A DNA stretch of 64,000 nucleotides from Arenicola marina (taxonomy: Eukaryota; Annelida; Polychaeta; Arenicolidae). Within the stretch, counting starts at the first letter, position 1. Every line of letters starts with the position of its first letter. Under the pieces are notes generated by a model that saw only the letters and a program-made list of their open reading frames with translations, did no database searches and was not told where the DNA came from. The position numbers and the translations under genes were made by a program. The stretch lies in NCBI GenBank assembly GCA_964019135.1, contig OZ025248.1, forward strand, positions 38,495,670 to 38,559,669, in the 5' to 3' direction. This document shows positions 36,351 through 48,420 of this stretch, in pieces.

Positions 36351-38109
36351 TTCCTAATGTGTAATTGAGTTTTTCACTGATCTTTCGCCCTACATACGGT
36401 GTGACATAATCTGGTGTGACGATGAGTCATCTTTAAAGTTGCATGTCGAGTTGTTTCGCTGTTTTTTAATGCCAAATTTGCGTATAAGAACACAAACCTA
36501 AGGCCTTAAGGTTCATAACAGACAATAAACACCTACCATATCGCTCACCAATTATCTGCCAATGAGCAAAACATTTCAAATTCATGAATTGTCCGCCACA
36601 AAAATGAAAACTTGTGCTGATTTGAAACGTCATAAACGTGTGTACACAAGTCGTTTACCGGTGCCACCGACAGGGGGCCCAAGTGCTAAATTATATGAGA
36701 CAATAGAAGCGTCCGGAGCGCCACTTTTTCTTTGGCGGTGGCCGTTGACACTGCTTGTGCTCGAAGGTAACATTTCCTGTTTATGTTTATTTTGGTACAG
36801 CCGTTGCAACGGTCAGCTTCACATGTAACTTTAATCAACATTAAGCATTCCTCTCAATTGAGTTTCTAAAGCGATCACACGAACTATTTCAATCGGACGC
36901 TAAATAAAAGTAGAATCAATACGTTGATAGATTCAGAATGACAATACTGCAAATGTAAATGATCAACACGATGTACTTTAAGTAATGCATGACAACAGAA
37001 ATAGGGATAACGAGCTGCATTGAAGATGAAGGCTCAGTGTGCCAAAGACTCGGATGCAAGTGTGAAGTCCCCAGGGGGTGGAGGCGGCACTGTTAAACAA
37101 ATCTGGTGAGGGGCTTCCGCGGGTGCCCCTGGATGCCTGAGAGAGCAGACATTTGTGATGACGAAGATACCCATATAGAGTGGATATTAGAAAACTTGCG
37201 GCCGGGAGCGGGGGGGGAGGGGGGGGGAGGATTACGAAAATGTGCGTTGATGGAGCGAGTTTGCCTAAAAAATAGAATGAACCGTGCGGGTCAACACAAA
37301 GCGCCTCTACCTAGCGGATTTTGGTGTTGAAAACGGGAGGGGGGGGGGATGTACAGCGAAACCCCATCCAAACCCAGCAATGGGTTAAATACCCCCTCCC
37401 CCGGGGCGAAGTCCAACCATTTAACTGTTTTCTCCCGTGCACAAATGAATACAAGAAATAACGCATAACGCTGCCGACATCATAACGTTCTCACTCATTG
37501 CCACCACTGAACCTATACCAACGACGTATTGTATCAATACATATATGTGGGTGGGCCAGTGGGAAGCGCCGGGAGAGTCTGACGAGTGTAAACAACGAAT
37601 TTATGAACAGAAGTCTAGATTGGTTTGACGACACGGGTGTGCAGTCATACTACTGCTACTAATAAAGTGACGTCACCGTCATGCACCACGCGGGGAGGTG
37701 TAGAGGGTGGGGGGGCGCTATCTCCAAAAACCAGAGTCTTTTTCCGATCAATAGATGCTACATTAAAATAATAACCCTGACCATTGCCCGACTATACCGT
37801 GACTGTCCAATCACCTTCACACTCTGTATTTACTCCGTAATCCCTTGTATACGCATTTACGGTAGTCACCGGTATCTTTACTGATAGCAAGTTTGTCGAA
37901 CTATTTTAGGGAGTATCCCCGGTTGTACCTATGGTAAATTAGAGGGCGATCCTGTTGTGGGAGTCCTATGTGACTTATATCAGGAAGTGTAAAACATTCC
38001 AACCTCACGGTGTGGTTGTACCATCTTCAGGTTATCATTCAATCGCTCAGTGACATAATCCTTGTTCTAGACCCGTTTTGTAGACACAATGACCTATGCC
38101 CCAGATCAG
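36351..38109. other. Spacer before A4
   Basis: No gene. About 37,430-37,640 matches the 3' half of the A1 spacer (4,380-4,570) and 44,180-44,350. There are G-rich runs at about 37,209-37,230 and 37,336-37,350. Confidence 0.5.
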
Positions 38110-38636
38110 CTGGCCCAGAGCGGATTTCGAGCCAAGGAGCTGTTGATCTGCAATCGACCCCTCTACCACTCGACCACCGAGTGTTCTCCACCACCAAGTG
38201 GTCGAGCCCAACCCGGTGAAGCTATCACTGTACAGAGGTGAACTGACGGGGGGCAGTGACATTGCACGCCATTTCACCATCTAATCAGGAAGTAGTTGAG
38301 TGGATGCCGCACGGTGGGTGGTAATAGTTATGACGATCACTTTTCGCATGTAGGTAGCGGTGTAGATGTCTATTCTAAAGTGGCCAGCAGACCTCGTGGA
38401 TTGGCGGAGACATAAAGGAGAACATGTAGAAGAAGACGGTGGATAGTGTCACAATATCTATTATACATACCTACTCGCTATATACCAGTTATCTGCCTTA
38501 CCGTAAGACAAACGGATAATCGATCAAATGCACGGTCATTGCCGACTCCTCAGTAGAAAGGGGTCGATTCACTGAGACTACTGGCCGGATTACATAACGG
38601 GATATACCTGCATTACTAGGGGCTAAAGGTACGAGA
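38110..38636 (+). promoter_or_regulatory. 5' flank of A4
   Basis: Fullest version of the lectin-gene 5' flank: a tRNA-like relic on the minus strand (about 38,115-38,185), then the block kept before A1 ('gtcacaatatctattatac', 'cgatcaaatgcacggtcat', 'tcactgagactactg'). Putative promoter and 5' UTR. Confidence 0.4.
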
Positions 38637-41065
38637 ATGGAACGATCGGTCATTTTCACGTGTGCGCTACTCATTCTCGGGTGTGGCGCGTCAGACTCCA
38701 GACAAACATGTGTCGATCGTACAGAAGATTTACGGTTGGACTGTGGAGTTGGTGTTGTCTACGTGGCAGGAGCAGCAGCGCTGGGAGACTGTAGCGAGTC
38801 CGGGGCGAGTTGCCAGGATACCAGCCATGGTGATGACGTCATCACGGCGCGCGTTAGATATTGGTGTGACGGCTTAGCGAGATGTCACGTGACGGCCTCA
38901 AACTGGTACCCTGCTGAAAGCGGGGGACGAAGCAGCCTGGCAGTAAAGTATATTTGTAACGTTAGAGCGCATATTAGGTCAGGTACAGAGAGGCCAGTGG
39001 ATTCACTAGCAGACTTGCGTGTGATGCCCGCCATTCAAAACACGACAAAGTGCTACGGCAGTTACTTCTCCCAACAGTTGTGTTTTGGCGACACGACGAT
39101 TGAAATCACGGACGCCGTGTATGGAGTGAGTCCATGTAACTCGGATGGTAATCCCACTCACTGCTGTCCGGATTCCGGCGACTGCAACATCGATGTCGAA
39201 CAGAAGGACCCTAAGGAGCACCCTGACTATTACAACGAGATTCTGCTCAAGTGTAACAATAAACAGACATGTGATGACCTTCAGGCGCAATGGATCAGTT
39301 ACATTTCTAAGTGGTGTGCAGCTGCCCCTGACAACACGGATTACGTCACGCTCCAGTACATGTGTCTCACAGGTATCTCCACTGTATGTTTGGTTTTTGC
39401 AATGTTGGTCGCCTGTTTTTTCCGTGATCTTTTCTTCGGTCATAATGCCCCGACATTTTCAGCCTGGACAATATCACCTCGAATTTATCTCACCGCACCG
39501 AACAACTTTTCTTATGCAATAATTCATTGATATCCGATAATTAGTTACTTAAATGATCACAGATTACACATTTCTATCAATATAAATCGATGCTACATAT
39601 CACTCCGTAGACATGGAAATCTGAATATGCTTTTGCGCTATAGATGCAGATAGGCTCACCACTACTACAGCAGCTGCATCGCCTGGTGTAACCTTATCAA
39701 CTACTACCACCACTCCCTCCACAATCAAACCAAGATCAGCGACTCCAGTTACTGAGGTATCCACCGCAACCTCGACTGCGGTGTCCGATACCACTACAGA
39801 CAGCGCTCTGGACAGCAATGATGGTAAACCATTCCCTCAGTCATACACTAAAACTAATTCTCAAATTGTATTATGATATGTCCCTTAACGTGTACTTGAA
39901 ACACATTTCCATGTTGCTCTAACATTAATCGAAAACAAAGCTTACATTTATCAAATGTACACATATTGGCAAGCCAAATTAACAGTAATATTTATATACT
40001 TCAATAATATAATGAGCCATACCGTATAACAGAAAAAAGAACATTATAGGGAAATGATTTCGTAAGGTTCGTTCATTGCTTGGCACCTAGTACCATGCCT
40101 GCCTCTCTACCTGTCGTTTTTATTGTTAGTCTCCCTAACCATAGTGATAATAGCGGTGGTTGTGGCAGTAGTCGTGGCTGTGGTGGTGGCCGTGACGGTC
40201 TGGCTGGTCTGCAGGTAACGCTAATGTCCAAAAAATGCTAAACAAAACATAATGACATAGAATATTAAACACATGAACGACGGCTACACTAACTATTACT
40301 CATATTATAGGATGCAACCTTGATTAATCAGCTTTTTGACTGTATAATCCACACGCTTGACACATGATTCAGAACGGTTATATATGGCATACACTTTCTT
40401 TTAATATATGTACGACAAGTCGCTATTTTGACTAATAACTCTCATTTTTGTCCAACAGAAAGAGGAAAGCAAACAGCACGTCACAAGAGAATAAAACTGC
40501 CGCTGCTCAGTCAGCGTCAGGAAGGATGACGTCACACGTATCAGCGTGTGGTGATGACGTAGATCCGTATCACACAGCGCGACCTGGTGGCGGCCCAGGG
40601 CCACGGGGGCCGCCACCAGCTCAAGGGTTGAATGACGTCACCAAGCCGGCCACAAACCCGTATGACACCGGTCAGCCCCTCACTAAACCTATGGTTGCCA
40701 AGAAGCCAAAACCGAATCCCAAGGCCGTAGATAAGCCTAACATCGGAGCGGATCTCTACACCGAGGTGGTTAAGGTTCGGCCGAGGAAGACTGTGGCGCT
40801 CGATAAGTCCCCGGGGGAGGAGGATGTGGAGGCCAATAATAATGGGTCTGATATGACCGAGGCGGGGGACAGGGCATCGTACGACCTGGTGATGCAGGAA
40901 AACCATGGTTACGGCACCCGGCAGGGGGTGGGTGGGGAGGGGCAGGGAGAGGGACACGGGGACTGGGAGGGTCTCCCCCACGAGGGCCGCCAAGATGGCG
41001 ACCAGGACGAACAGACAGACTCAGACTACGACCTGGTCATGACAGAAAACAACGCCTACAGCTAG
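38637..41065 (+). CDS. A4: class A tandem SUEL-lectin transmembrane receptor (535 aa)
   Basis: Best preserved class A gene; exons 38,637-39,372, 39,644-39,823, 40,130-40,214 and 40,459-41,065 sum to 536 codons. Signal peptide 1-20 (MERSVIFTCALLILGCGASD). SUEL-like domain 1 about 24-107 (LDCGVGVVYV, WCDGLARC, LAVKYIC) and domain 2 about 139-243 (LCFGDTTIEITDAVYGVSPC, CCPDSGDC, CNNKQTC, YVTLQYMC). The usual rhamnose-lectin YGR and DPC motifs are absent (YGV). The stalk is Thr/Ser/Pro-rich, 246-306. The helix IIAVVVAVVVAVVVAVTV has Ala at every fourth position and is followed by RKRK. The 200-residue tail has DPYHTAR, GPPPAQG, NPYDTGQ, DLYTEVVK, ASYDLVMQ, HGYGTRQ and DYDLVMTENNAYS. Exon 1 could also read into the intron to a stop at 39,528-39,530, adding a hydrophobic end. 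Likely a plasma-membrane glycan receptor. Confidence 0.85.
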
Positions 41066-41640
41066 AGATTGGAAACTGTCAGAGTTTGTGGGCGATTTAT
41101 ATTATTATGAGCGCCGCATTCAGTCGGGCGCGTTTTGTTATACAGTGGATGAGATAAGAATCGCCAAGTTTTTTTAACTGGACGATCACATGTCACGGTT
41201 AGTAGACATACAACATGTCATATTCAGTGGGTTCAAAGTCCTGCATTGGCCTTCATTAAGAGGATAAAAAGCCCTGGAGTGATATCTCACACTCACGCTG
41301 CATGTGCAAAGCGTTGGTCGTACATACGATGGGAAGATATCAGTACAAAGCCCATGAGAGGGTCAGGGGGACTTGTCATGCAAGGTGCTCAGATATGACG
41401 GGCATGTCAAGTTCATCAGATACCCATGAAAACATTTAGCCTGAAGAGGAAGTACGGATGCAGCAGATCTTTAGTTCTACCCAGAGATAGACACATGGTG
41501 TGCTTTACTCACTGATCGGCACAGAGTGTGGGTTACTGACTGAGAGGCACGTGGTATGTTTTAATCACTGATAGACACGCGTTATCTTTATATTGATCAA
41601 GGTATAACACTTGTTGCATTATCTGTAGTTTACCCTGATA
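41066..41640. other. Spacer after A4, first part
   Basis: Closely matches 2638-3200 after A1, including 'ggccttcattaagaggata'. Probably includes the class A 3' UTR; no clear AATAAA was identified. Confidence 0.5.
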
Positions 41641-41647
41641 TAGAACT

Positions 41648-42725
41648 TGCGGTGTTATCATTGGCAATACCCAGTCACTTGCTGTGTAATCATTGGCAAT
41701 ATTCAGTCACTTGCAGTGTTATCATTGGTAATACCCAGTCACTTGCTGCGTTATAATTGGCAATAACCAGTCACTTGTGGGTAATCATTGGCAATACCTA
41801 GAACATTTCTGTGTTATCATTGGTAATACCCAGATACTTACTGTGTTATCATTGGCAATACCCAGTCACTTGCTGTGTTATCATTGGCAATAACCAGTCA
41901 CTTGCTGTGTTATCATTGGCAATACCCACTCCCTTGCTGTGTTATCATTGACAATACCCAGATACCTTCTGTGTTATCATTGGCAATACCCAGACACTTT
42001 CTGTGTTATCATTGGCAACACCCAGTCACTTGCTGTGTTATCCTTGGCAATACAGTCACTTGCTGTGTTATCGTTGGCAGTATCCTGACATTTGCTGTGT
42101 TATCATTGGCAATACCCAATCCCTTGCTGTGTTATCATTGACAATACCCAGATACCTTCTGTGTTATCATTGGCAATACCCAGACACTTTCTGTGTTATC
42201 ATTGGCAACACCCAGTCACTTGCTGTGTTATCCTTGGCAATACAGTCACTTGCTGTGTTATCGTTGGCAGTATCCTGACACTTGCTGTGTTATCATTGGC
42301 AATACCCAGTCCCTTGCTGTGTTATCATTGACAATACCCAGGCAGTTGCTGTGTTATCATTGGCAATACCCAGTCACTTGCTGTGTTATCATTGGCAATA
42401 CCCAGTCACTTGCTGTGTTATCATTGGCAATACCCAGTCACTTGCTGTGTTATCATTGGCAATACCCAGTCACTTGCTGTGTTATCATTGACAATACCCA
42501 GATACTATCTGTGTTATCATTGGCAATACCCAGTCACTTGCTGTGTTATCATTGGCAATACCCAGTCACTTGCTGTGTTATCATTGACAATACCCAGATA
42601 CTATCTGTGTTATCATTGGCAATACCCAGACACTTGCTGTGTTATCATTAGCAATACCCAGTCACTTTCTGTGTTATCATTGGCAATACACAGACACGTG
42701 TAATACCTAGAGTTAGACACTTGCT
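41648..42725 (+). repeat. 32-bp minisatellite, about 33 units, with a 190-bp higher-order copy
   Basis: Unit 'cacttgctgtgttatcattg' plus 'gcaatacccagt'. A block from about 41,924 is repeated 190 bases later with the same variants (pentamer-like 'tatccttggcaatacag' and 'cgttggcagtatcctgac'). Copy I has only about two units (3222-3290). Confidence 0.92.
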
Positions 42726-45241
42726 GTATTGTTTTTTATGCTGTGAACCAAGCGAAATACAGCTGTATGATAGTTTGTTTTTCTAACACTGCAGCGTGAC
42801 AGATTAGATTCAGTGTCGCCCTGCATTGTGGCCCCTGACATGTAAACCTATATATATACGTTATATCAACGTCTATTGGTGCAAGCAGTTTGGTTACATC
42901 AAGCGGTGGCGAAATATTCATTGTTACTTATCGTGTATGTTACGGTCTCTGTGGGTCTGTCACTTATAGTGGGTGCTCTACACGGACTAACCTTTTTATT
43001 ACTGCCTTCGTTCGAAAATATGTGGTTATTAGTTGGGCAGATCTCCACTTAAGCATACCTTCCTCGCCCCTCACATATAATCTGGTTTTAATACAATCAG
43101 ATATGAAAGGCCTGTTGGCAAAGGTGAGGACAATAATTGGCCTAAAGCCTGATCGGTATAACCAAATATCAAGGCGAGATTTTTTGTCTGTGGTTCGAAT
43201 ATTTTCTGTCGCAGGCACTTAACTACGACAGGATATAGACATAGGATCGGGTACAAGATAGGCATCTAGCTGCAATGACAGACTCACAGCGGTGCGACAT
43301 CTGGCGAATGAAGAAGCTGAGGACAAGTTTGGAATCATAACATTGTGACGTACTGCGCATAATATCAGAACAAACGAGATAACTAAGAAGCATGGTTTAG
43401 TTTTGTTTATTTCTGCAAGTATATATGCTCTTGTCTATTGATGTATTACGATCAGCGGGGACGAGTGGCGCCATCGAACAGAAGGAAAATCACACCCGAC
43501 CCATTTGAGCCACAGGTAGCGTTGAACGACACCTAGTGAGAGAATAAAATATTAAATTCAACCGGTGTTTGTTCATTCGTCGCTCCGCGGAAGTAAAGAC
43601 ATGAAGCCGCAAACGATCTCCCGGTAGAGGGCGTTCCGCTTACGCTATAGTCCCTCTGCCCCGGGTCAAACGTAACCATAAGAATTATCCTTTATACTCT
43701 AAACTTGTAAATGAATAATCGGAGATATGTTCGCAGTTTGGCATTAAATACACCACTGTCTAGCATTTGTCGCGCTTATGGTACCGTACCGGACGAATTC
43801 CTTCGATTCTGATTAACTAGAAACCACGTTACTTTCGAACTACGACTTCAATTGAGGCTAAAGGCGTGAAGCGCATTACACTTTGACCCCGTGTTATCCT
43901 AAAATATGCATTCGCTCCATTCTTCCATTGTAATCGTATGACAACGGACTGTCTATATGTTTCCAACTCGGCATCGAAAATACAAGGCCAATGATGAGGT
44001 TGGCGGTTACGTGGGGCTGAGGTGATGTCAGAAACGAGCTCTCTCTGCTGAGAATCGAGGTCTAATATTCTGGTGTGACCAATGTGTTTATTAAATTCAT
44101 CGCTAGAGAAATGTAGAATTGCTGAATTGGAGTCGGCTGTTTAGTGTCCCAAAAACGTAGATGTTAGGGCGAAGTTAAACCATTTAACCATTTTGCCCCC
44201 TATACAATTGAATACAACGAAGCAGCATAAAGCTACCGAGGTCATAACGTGCTCACTCATTGCCACCACTGTATCTATAACAACGACGTATCGTATCAAT
44301 ACATTGGGTGGGTGGGCCAACGAATTTATGAACAGAAGTCTAGACTGATTGTTACGGATGTCACTTATCACTCATACTGCTGCCAGTTAATCCAGTGATA
44401 GGCCGCCACCACCACGCGGAGGGCCCTTCCTCTATGTACATATTATCCCCACGTGTTTACGACCCTACTATCACGACTATCGCGAGCTACTCTGGGGAAG
44501 TATTGACAGAATAACTTTCGCAATAATTAATAGGCTGGGGCCATTTCGACAGTCACTGGTAGGTTTACAACAGGTTAACCACTTCGTAGCTTATCTTGTA
44601 AAAACTTAATCCAGCTTCTTTAAGGAGCTATGTTGTATATAAGATAACATTTGGTGCGCACGAAGGCTAAATTAGCAATGTCTGAAAATAATATGCCCCA
44701 GATTAGACTGCCCAGACCGGGCTTCGAACTAGAGACCCTTTGTCTACCGTTGGGTATCTACCACTCGGCCGCGGGCGCTTCTCAATCGCCAAGTGGCGGA
44801 AGCAAACCCGATAAAGCTATCACTGTACAGATCAGAAGTGAAGGGGGCAAACGATCAGACCTGTGAAAAACAGTGGACATGGCACGCCATTTCACCATGT
44901 AATAAGGAAGTAGTGAACGGATGCCGCACGGTGGGTGGTAAATACAGTTATGAGGATCTCTTTGTATGTGAGTAGCGGTGTAGTGGTCTATTCTACTCAT
45001 TCTAACACGGTCAGCAAGCTCATAGCTTGGCGGAGACATGAAGGAGAATATGTAGAAAATGGTGGATAGAGTCACAAGACGTATACCTTCTCGCTGTCAC
45101 CCAGTTATCTGACTTTCCGTAAGACTGTAGGATAGTTGACCAAATATATGATCATTGCCGTCTCCTCACTTGAAAGTGGTGGATTCACTGAGATTATTGA
45201 TCGGAATACACCTTTATGTGTAAGCTGTTCAAGGTAGGAGA
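42726..45241. other. Spacer before B3
   Basis: No gene. Matches 3290-5477 in copy I. Holds the better preserved tRNA-like relic on the minus strand (about 44,700-44,785) and the conserved proximal block before B3 (45,110-45,241). Confidence 0.55.
44700..44785 (-). repeat. tRNA-like SINE relic
   Basis: The reverse complement reads GGCCGAGTGGTAGATACC (A box), then AGTTCGAAGCC (B box), about 45 bases apart; the ends could partly pair as an acceptor stem. It is the duplicate of the relic at 4975-5035. It could be a tRNA pseudogene rather than a SINE head. Confidence 0.5.
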
Positions 45242-48100
45242 ATGGAACGACAGGTCATTTTCACGTGCTCACTACTCATTCTCGGGTGTGGCGCGTCAGA
45301 CTCCAGACAAACATGTGCCGATCGTACAGAAGATTTACGGTTGGACTGTGGAGTTGGTGTTGTCTACGTGGAAGGAGCAGCAGCGCTGGGAGACTGTAGC
45401 GAGTCCGTGACGTGTTGCCAGGATACCAGCCATGGTGATGACGTCATCACGGCGCGGATTAGAGATTGTTGTGACGGCTTAGCGAGATGTCACCTGGAGG
45501 CTTCGACCTGGTACCCTGCTGCAAGCGGTGGGCGAACCAGCTTGGCTGTGAACTATGTGTGTAATGTCGCCTCACACAGTAGGTCAGGTGTGGAAATCTC
45601 AGTGGATAAACTCGCAGAGTTGCGTGTTTTGCCTGCAATTTTAAGCACGACAAAATGTTACGCCAGTTACTTCTCCCAACAGTTGTGTTCTGGCGACACG
45701 ACGATTGAGATAACGGACGCCGTGTATGGAGTGAGTCCGTGTAACTCGGATGGTAATCCCAGGTACTGCTGTCCGGATCCTGGCGACTGCACCATTCCGG
45801 TCGAAGGGAAGGATCCTGACGAGCACCCTGACTATTACAATTAAATTCTGGTCAAGTGTAACAATAAACGGACATGTGATGACCTTCAAGCGCAATGGAT
45901 TCCCAACATTTCCCAGTGGTGTGCAGGTGTCTCTGGCAGCACGGATTACGTCACGCTCCACTACATGTGTCTCACAGGTATCTCCACCGTATATTTTTTT
46001 TTGGCAATTTTGGGCGCCTGGTTTTGTTCGTGATCCTTTCATCGGTCATAATGCCCCGACACTTTCCGCCTGGACAATATCACCTCGAATTTACCTTAAT
46101 AAAAAAAACTGGCTATTATAAGTTACAGGTGTAACAATAAACAGACATGTGATGGTCTTATTACCTCTTCGAGCGCCTTTCCATACATGTGGTGTACACG
46201 GGTGTCTATGGCACCACGGATTGCGTCACGCTACACTACATGTGTCTCACAGGTAATACGAACCGAACCGAATCACGTTTTGATTTGAAGCCAACGGTGG
46301 ATCACATGGTGGGTACTTGCAAACTCTCGCATTAGCGTGCTTTCAACAGAGTGTACTGACATATCACACACTTTTGATGATATAAAATCTTTCGCGTTTC
46401 TCACTTGAATATATGTCTACATTGTGCCAGTTATATCAACAAGGTGAAGCCCATTACATAACAAGCGCCTCTCGGGTAGTTATTCTTTACTTCGTGCTCA
46501 GTATTTCATTGGAAAATTTTGATTTCTTGTTAACCATTGCACCGATAGCGTCCAATTTCAGCTTTTAGCATGATCTTTGCACTGTTCACTTCTATAAATA
46601 CTTAAATCTACTTCTATTTGTGCATAGAGAAGTTAATCCCACTATGTGTTTCAATGTTAATAAGCGTGCTACGTAACATCATTGACTGAAAAGATACTTC
46701 TCTTGCCCCTAATTTCAGACTATGTAAATTTGTTGATACGCCCTCTAGATGCAGATAGGCTGACAACAACAACAGCTACAACGACTGACGCAACCATATA
46801 CACGAGCGTCACTTCCATCTCCACGATAAAATCAGGAACCCCAAATGGTGCGCCACCCACAGCAACCCCGGATGTTGTATCCATGGTGACTGATGTCACA
46901 ACTAAGACTGACGCCAGTGAAGGTAACCCAGCCATCCAGACTCACCCATTAGTCTCAATCGAATATGTCACGTCACGCTTACCTAGAAGAGTTTTTAATT
47001 TCTTTCTGATGAGGGGTGGGGGGGGGCGCAGGTGGGGCGCGGACCCCGAATTCGGCCACAATGCCTGGGCTGAGTCCACTCGCGACACAGAGCGTTAACG
47101 ACCAGGTCATGGTCGTCATATATGTAATTAGATCGATCGATTGGATATATACAGATGTATCACTTGATTCGAGGCACAACTGTCATAATCAGAACTTTGG
47201 TTTCGTAAGGTTAGATTGGTCTCTTGATGGCGTTATCATTCCTGTTTTAATTGTGTTAGCAGTCCTCTCCAGCTGAGTACCTTCGTACTTTACTTGACAG
47301 CAACCCAGACCTCGGTTATAATAGCGGTGGTTGTGGCGGTTGCCGTGATCGTCGGGGCTGTGGTGATGGCCGTGACGGTCTGCATGGTGTGCAGATACGA
47401 CTGATTTTTATCAGGGATTTAGGATTAATGAGGAACATAGGCGCTAGTACATCTTAAGTAAGGAGTGTCGCCACCAAGTCTCGACAATCGGATACAGACG
47501 ATCTACTGCTCATGTAATAATGACAAAGAACGATTCAAGGGTTCACACGTGCACATTTCTCATTAAATATTGCTACAATACATACAAATTGTTTCAAATC
47601 ACATTGATATGTTAACTAATGCAAAATTCCGAATCTATTCGTGCAGAATGAGAAAATCCAACACCACGTCAGAAGACAATAAAACTGTTGGGGCCCAGTC
47701 ACCAGGATAAGACAACTCGATTCACTTCCCGGAAGCTGGCCCCCTCCCACAATCACCGCCGCGGATGATGACGTCACACGCACCAGCGGGTGTTGATGAC
47801 GTTGCTCCGTATTACGTAAGTTTACAATCATCCCCGGAATTTTCTGACGTCATCAAGCCGGTCACGGAGGCCTACGAACCTTTATGGCCCTACAATAGAC
47901 CTGAGGTCGCCCCGACAACGGGAGATTATGTCAACGTTGTCGATACGGCAATGGAAGGAAGGGCTCTGTACACTGAGCTTGCCCGGGGAACGGGCGTCGT
48001 GCCAGGGAAGGTTCCGGGCGAGGGGAACACAACACCAGCGACGGACTGGGCAATGAACGACCTCATGCTGGTGGCAAACCATCAGTACGGCACGAGATAG
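45242..48100 (+). pseudogene. B3: class B receptor, interrupted B1/B2-type hybrid
   Basis: Exon 1 (45,242-45,976) has the signal peptide, lectin domain 1 and domain 2, but TAA at 45,842-45,844 ends the frame after 200 aa; downstream, CNNKRTCDDLQAQW to CLTG is still readable in frame. A second, partial copy of the end of domain 2 (46,130-46,255), resembling B1, lies in the intron. The stalk exon (46,749-46,922) is open. The transmembrane exon (47,301-47,394) has lost its donor (CAG-AT). The tail exon (from 47,647) has TAA near 47,707, then a readable class B tail (GDYVNVVDTA, ALYTEL, HQYGTR, stop 48,098-48,100). The 5' flank and intron match B1 while the 3' flank matches B2. A secreted 200-aa lectin could still be made. 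Confidence 0.78.
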
Positions 48101-48225
48101 TTGCCAAAACCTATTCAGATAATGTTGTCAGACATTTAGTCCAGACTTTATTGACTACGGTAAACATATCTTGGTGGTGGAGAAATGCAAATTTAAATTT
48201 GACAATCGAGAACTATTCAAGTATA

Positions 48226-48305
48226 CTTTTGATATTGAAAAGTATATTTTTGATATTGAAAAGTATATTTTTGATATTGAAAAGTATATTTTTGATATTG
48301 AAGTA
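48226..48305 (+). repeat. 21-bp tandem repeat in B3 3' UTR
   Basis: Four units of 'gtatatttttgatattgaaaa'. B2 has a single diverged unit near 13,440. Confidence 0.9.
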
Positions 48306-48409
48306 TTTAACGCGAAAGAATGCATTTTATTTGATGTACCTGATTTATCACTTTACGTGTGCATGTAAATACGTTCATATAATAGTGTAACTTTTTTTCC
48401 TTTTGCGGA

Positions 48410-48415
48410 AATAAA
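48410..48415 (+). terminator. Poly(A) signal of B3
   Basis: AATAAA at the position homologous to that of B2 (13,566-13,571). Confidence 0.5.
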
Positions 48416-48420
48416 GTTTA

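Noticed and set aside
34260-36368. Three very long open frames (VSGRD, HHDRT and TGHIT repeats)
   Set aside because: A 15-base unit keeps several frames open; no signal peptide, domain or clear splice context, and the array is absent from the paralogous spacers.
41875-42703. Open frames rich in LCYHWQYP
   Set aside because: Artefact of the 32-bp minisatellite.
44700-44785. Functional tRNA gene on the minus strand
   Set aside because: A and B boxes are recognisable but a complete cloverleaf cannot be drawn and paralogous copies are eroded; called a tRNA-like relic.
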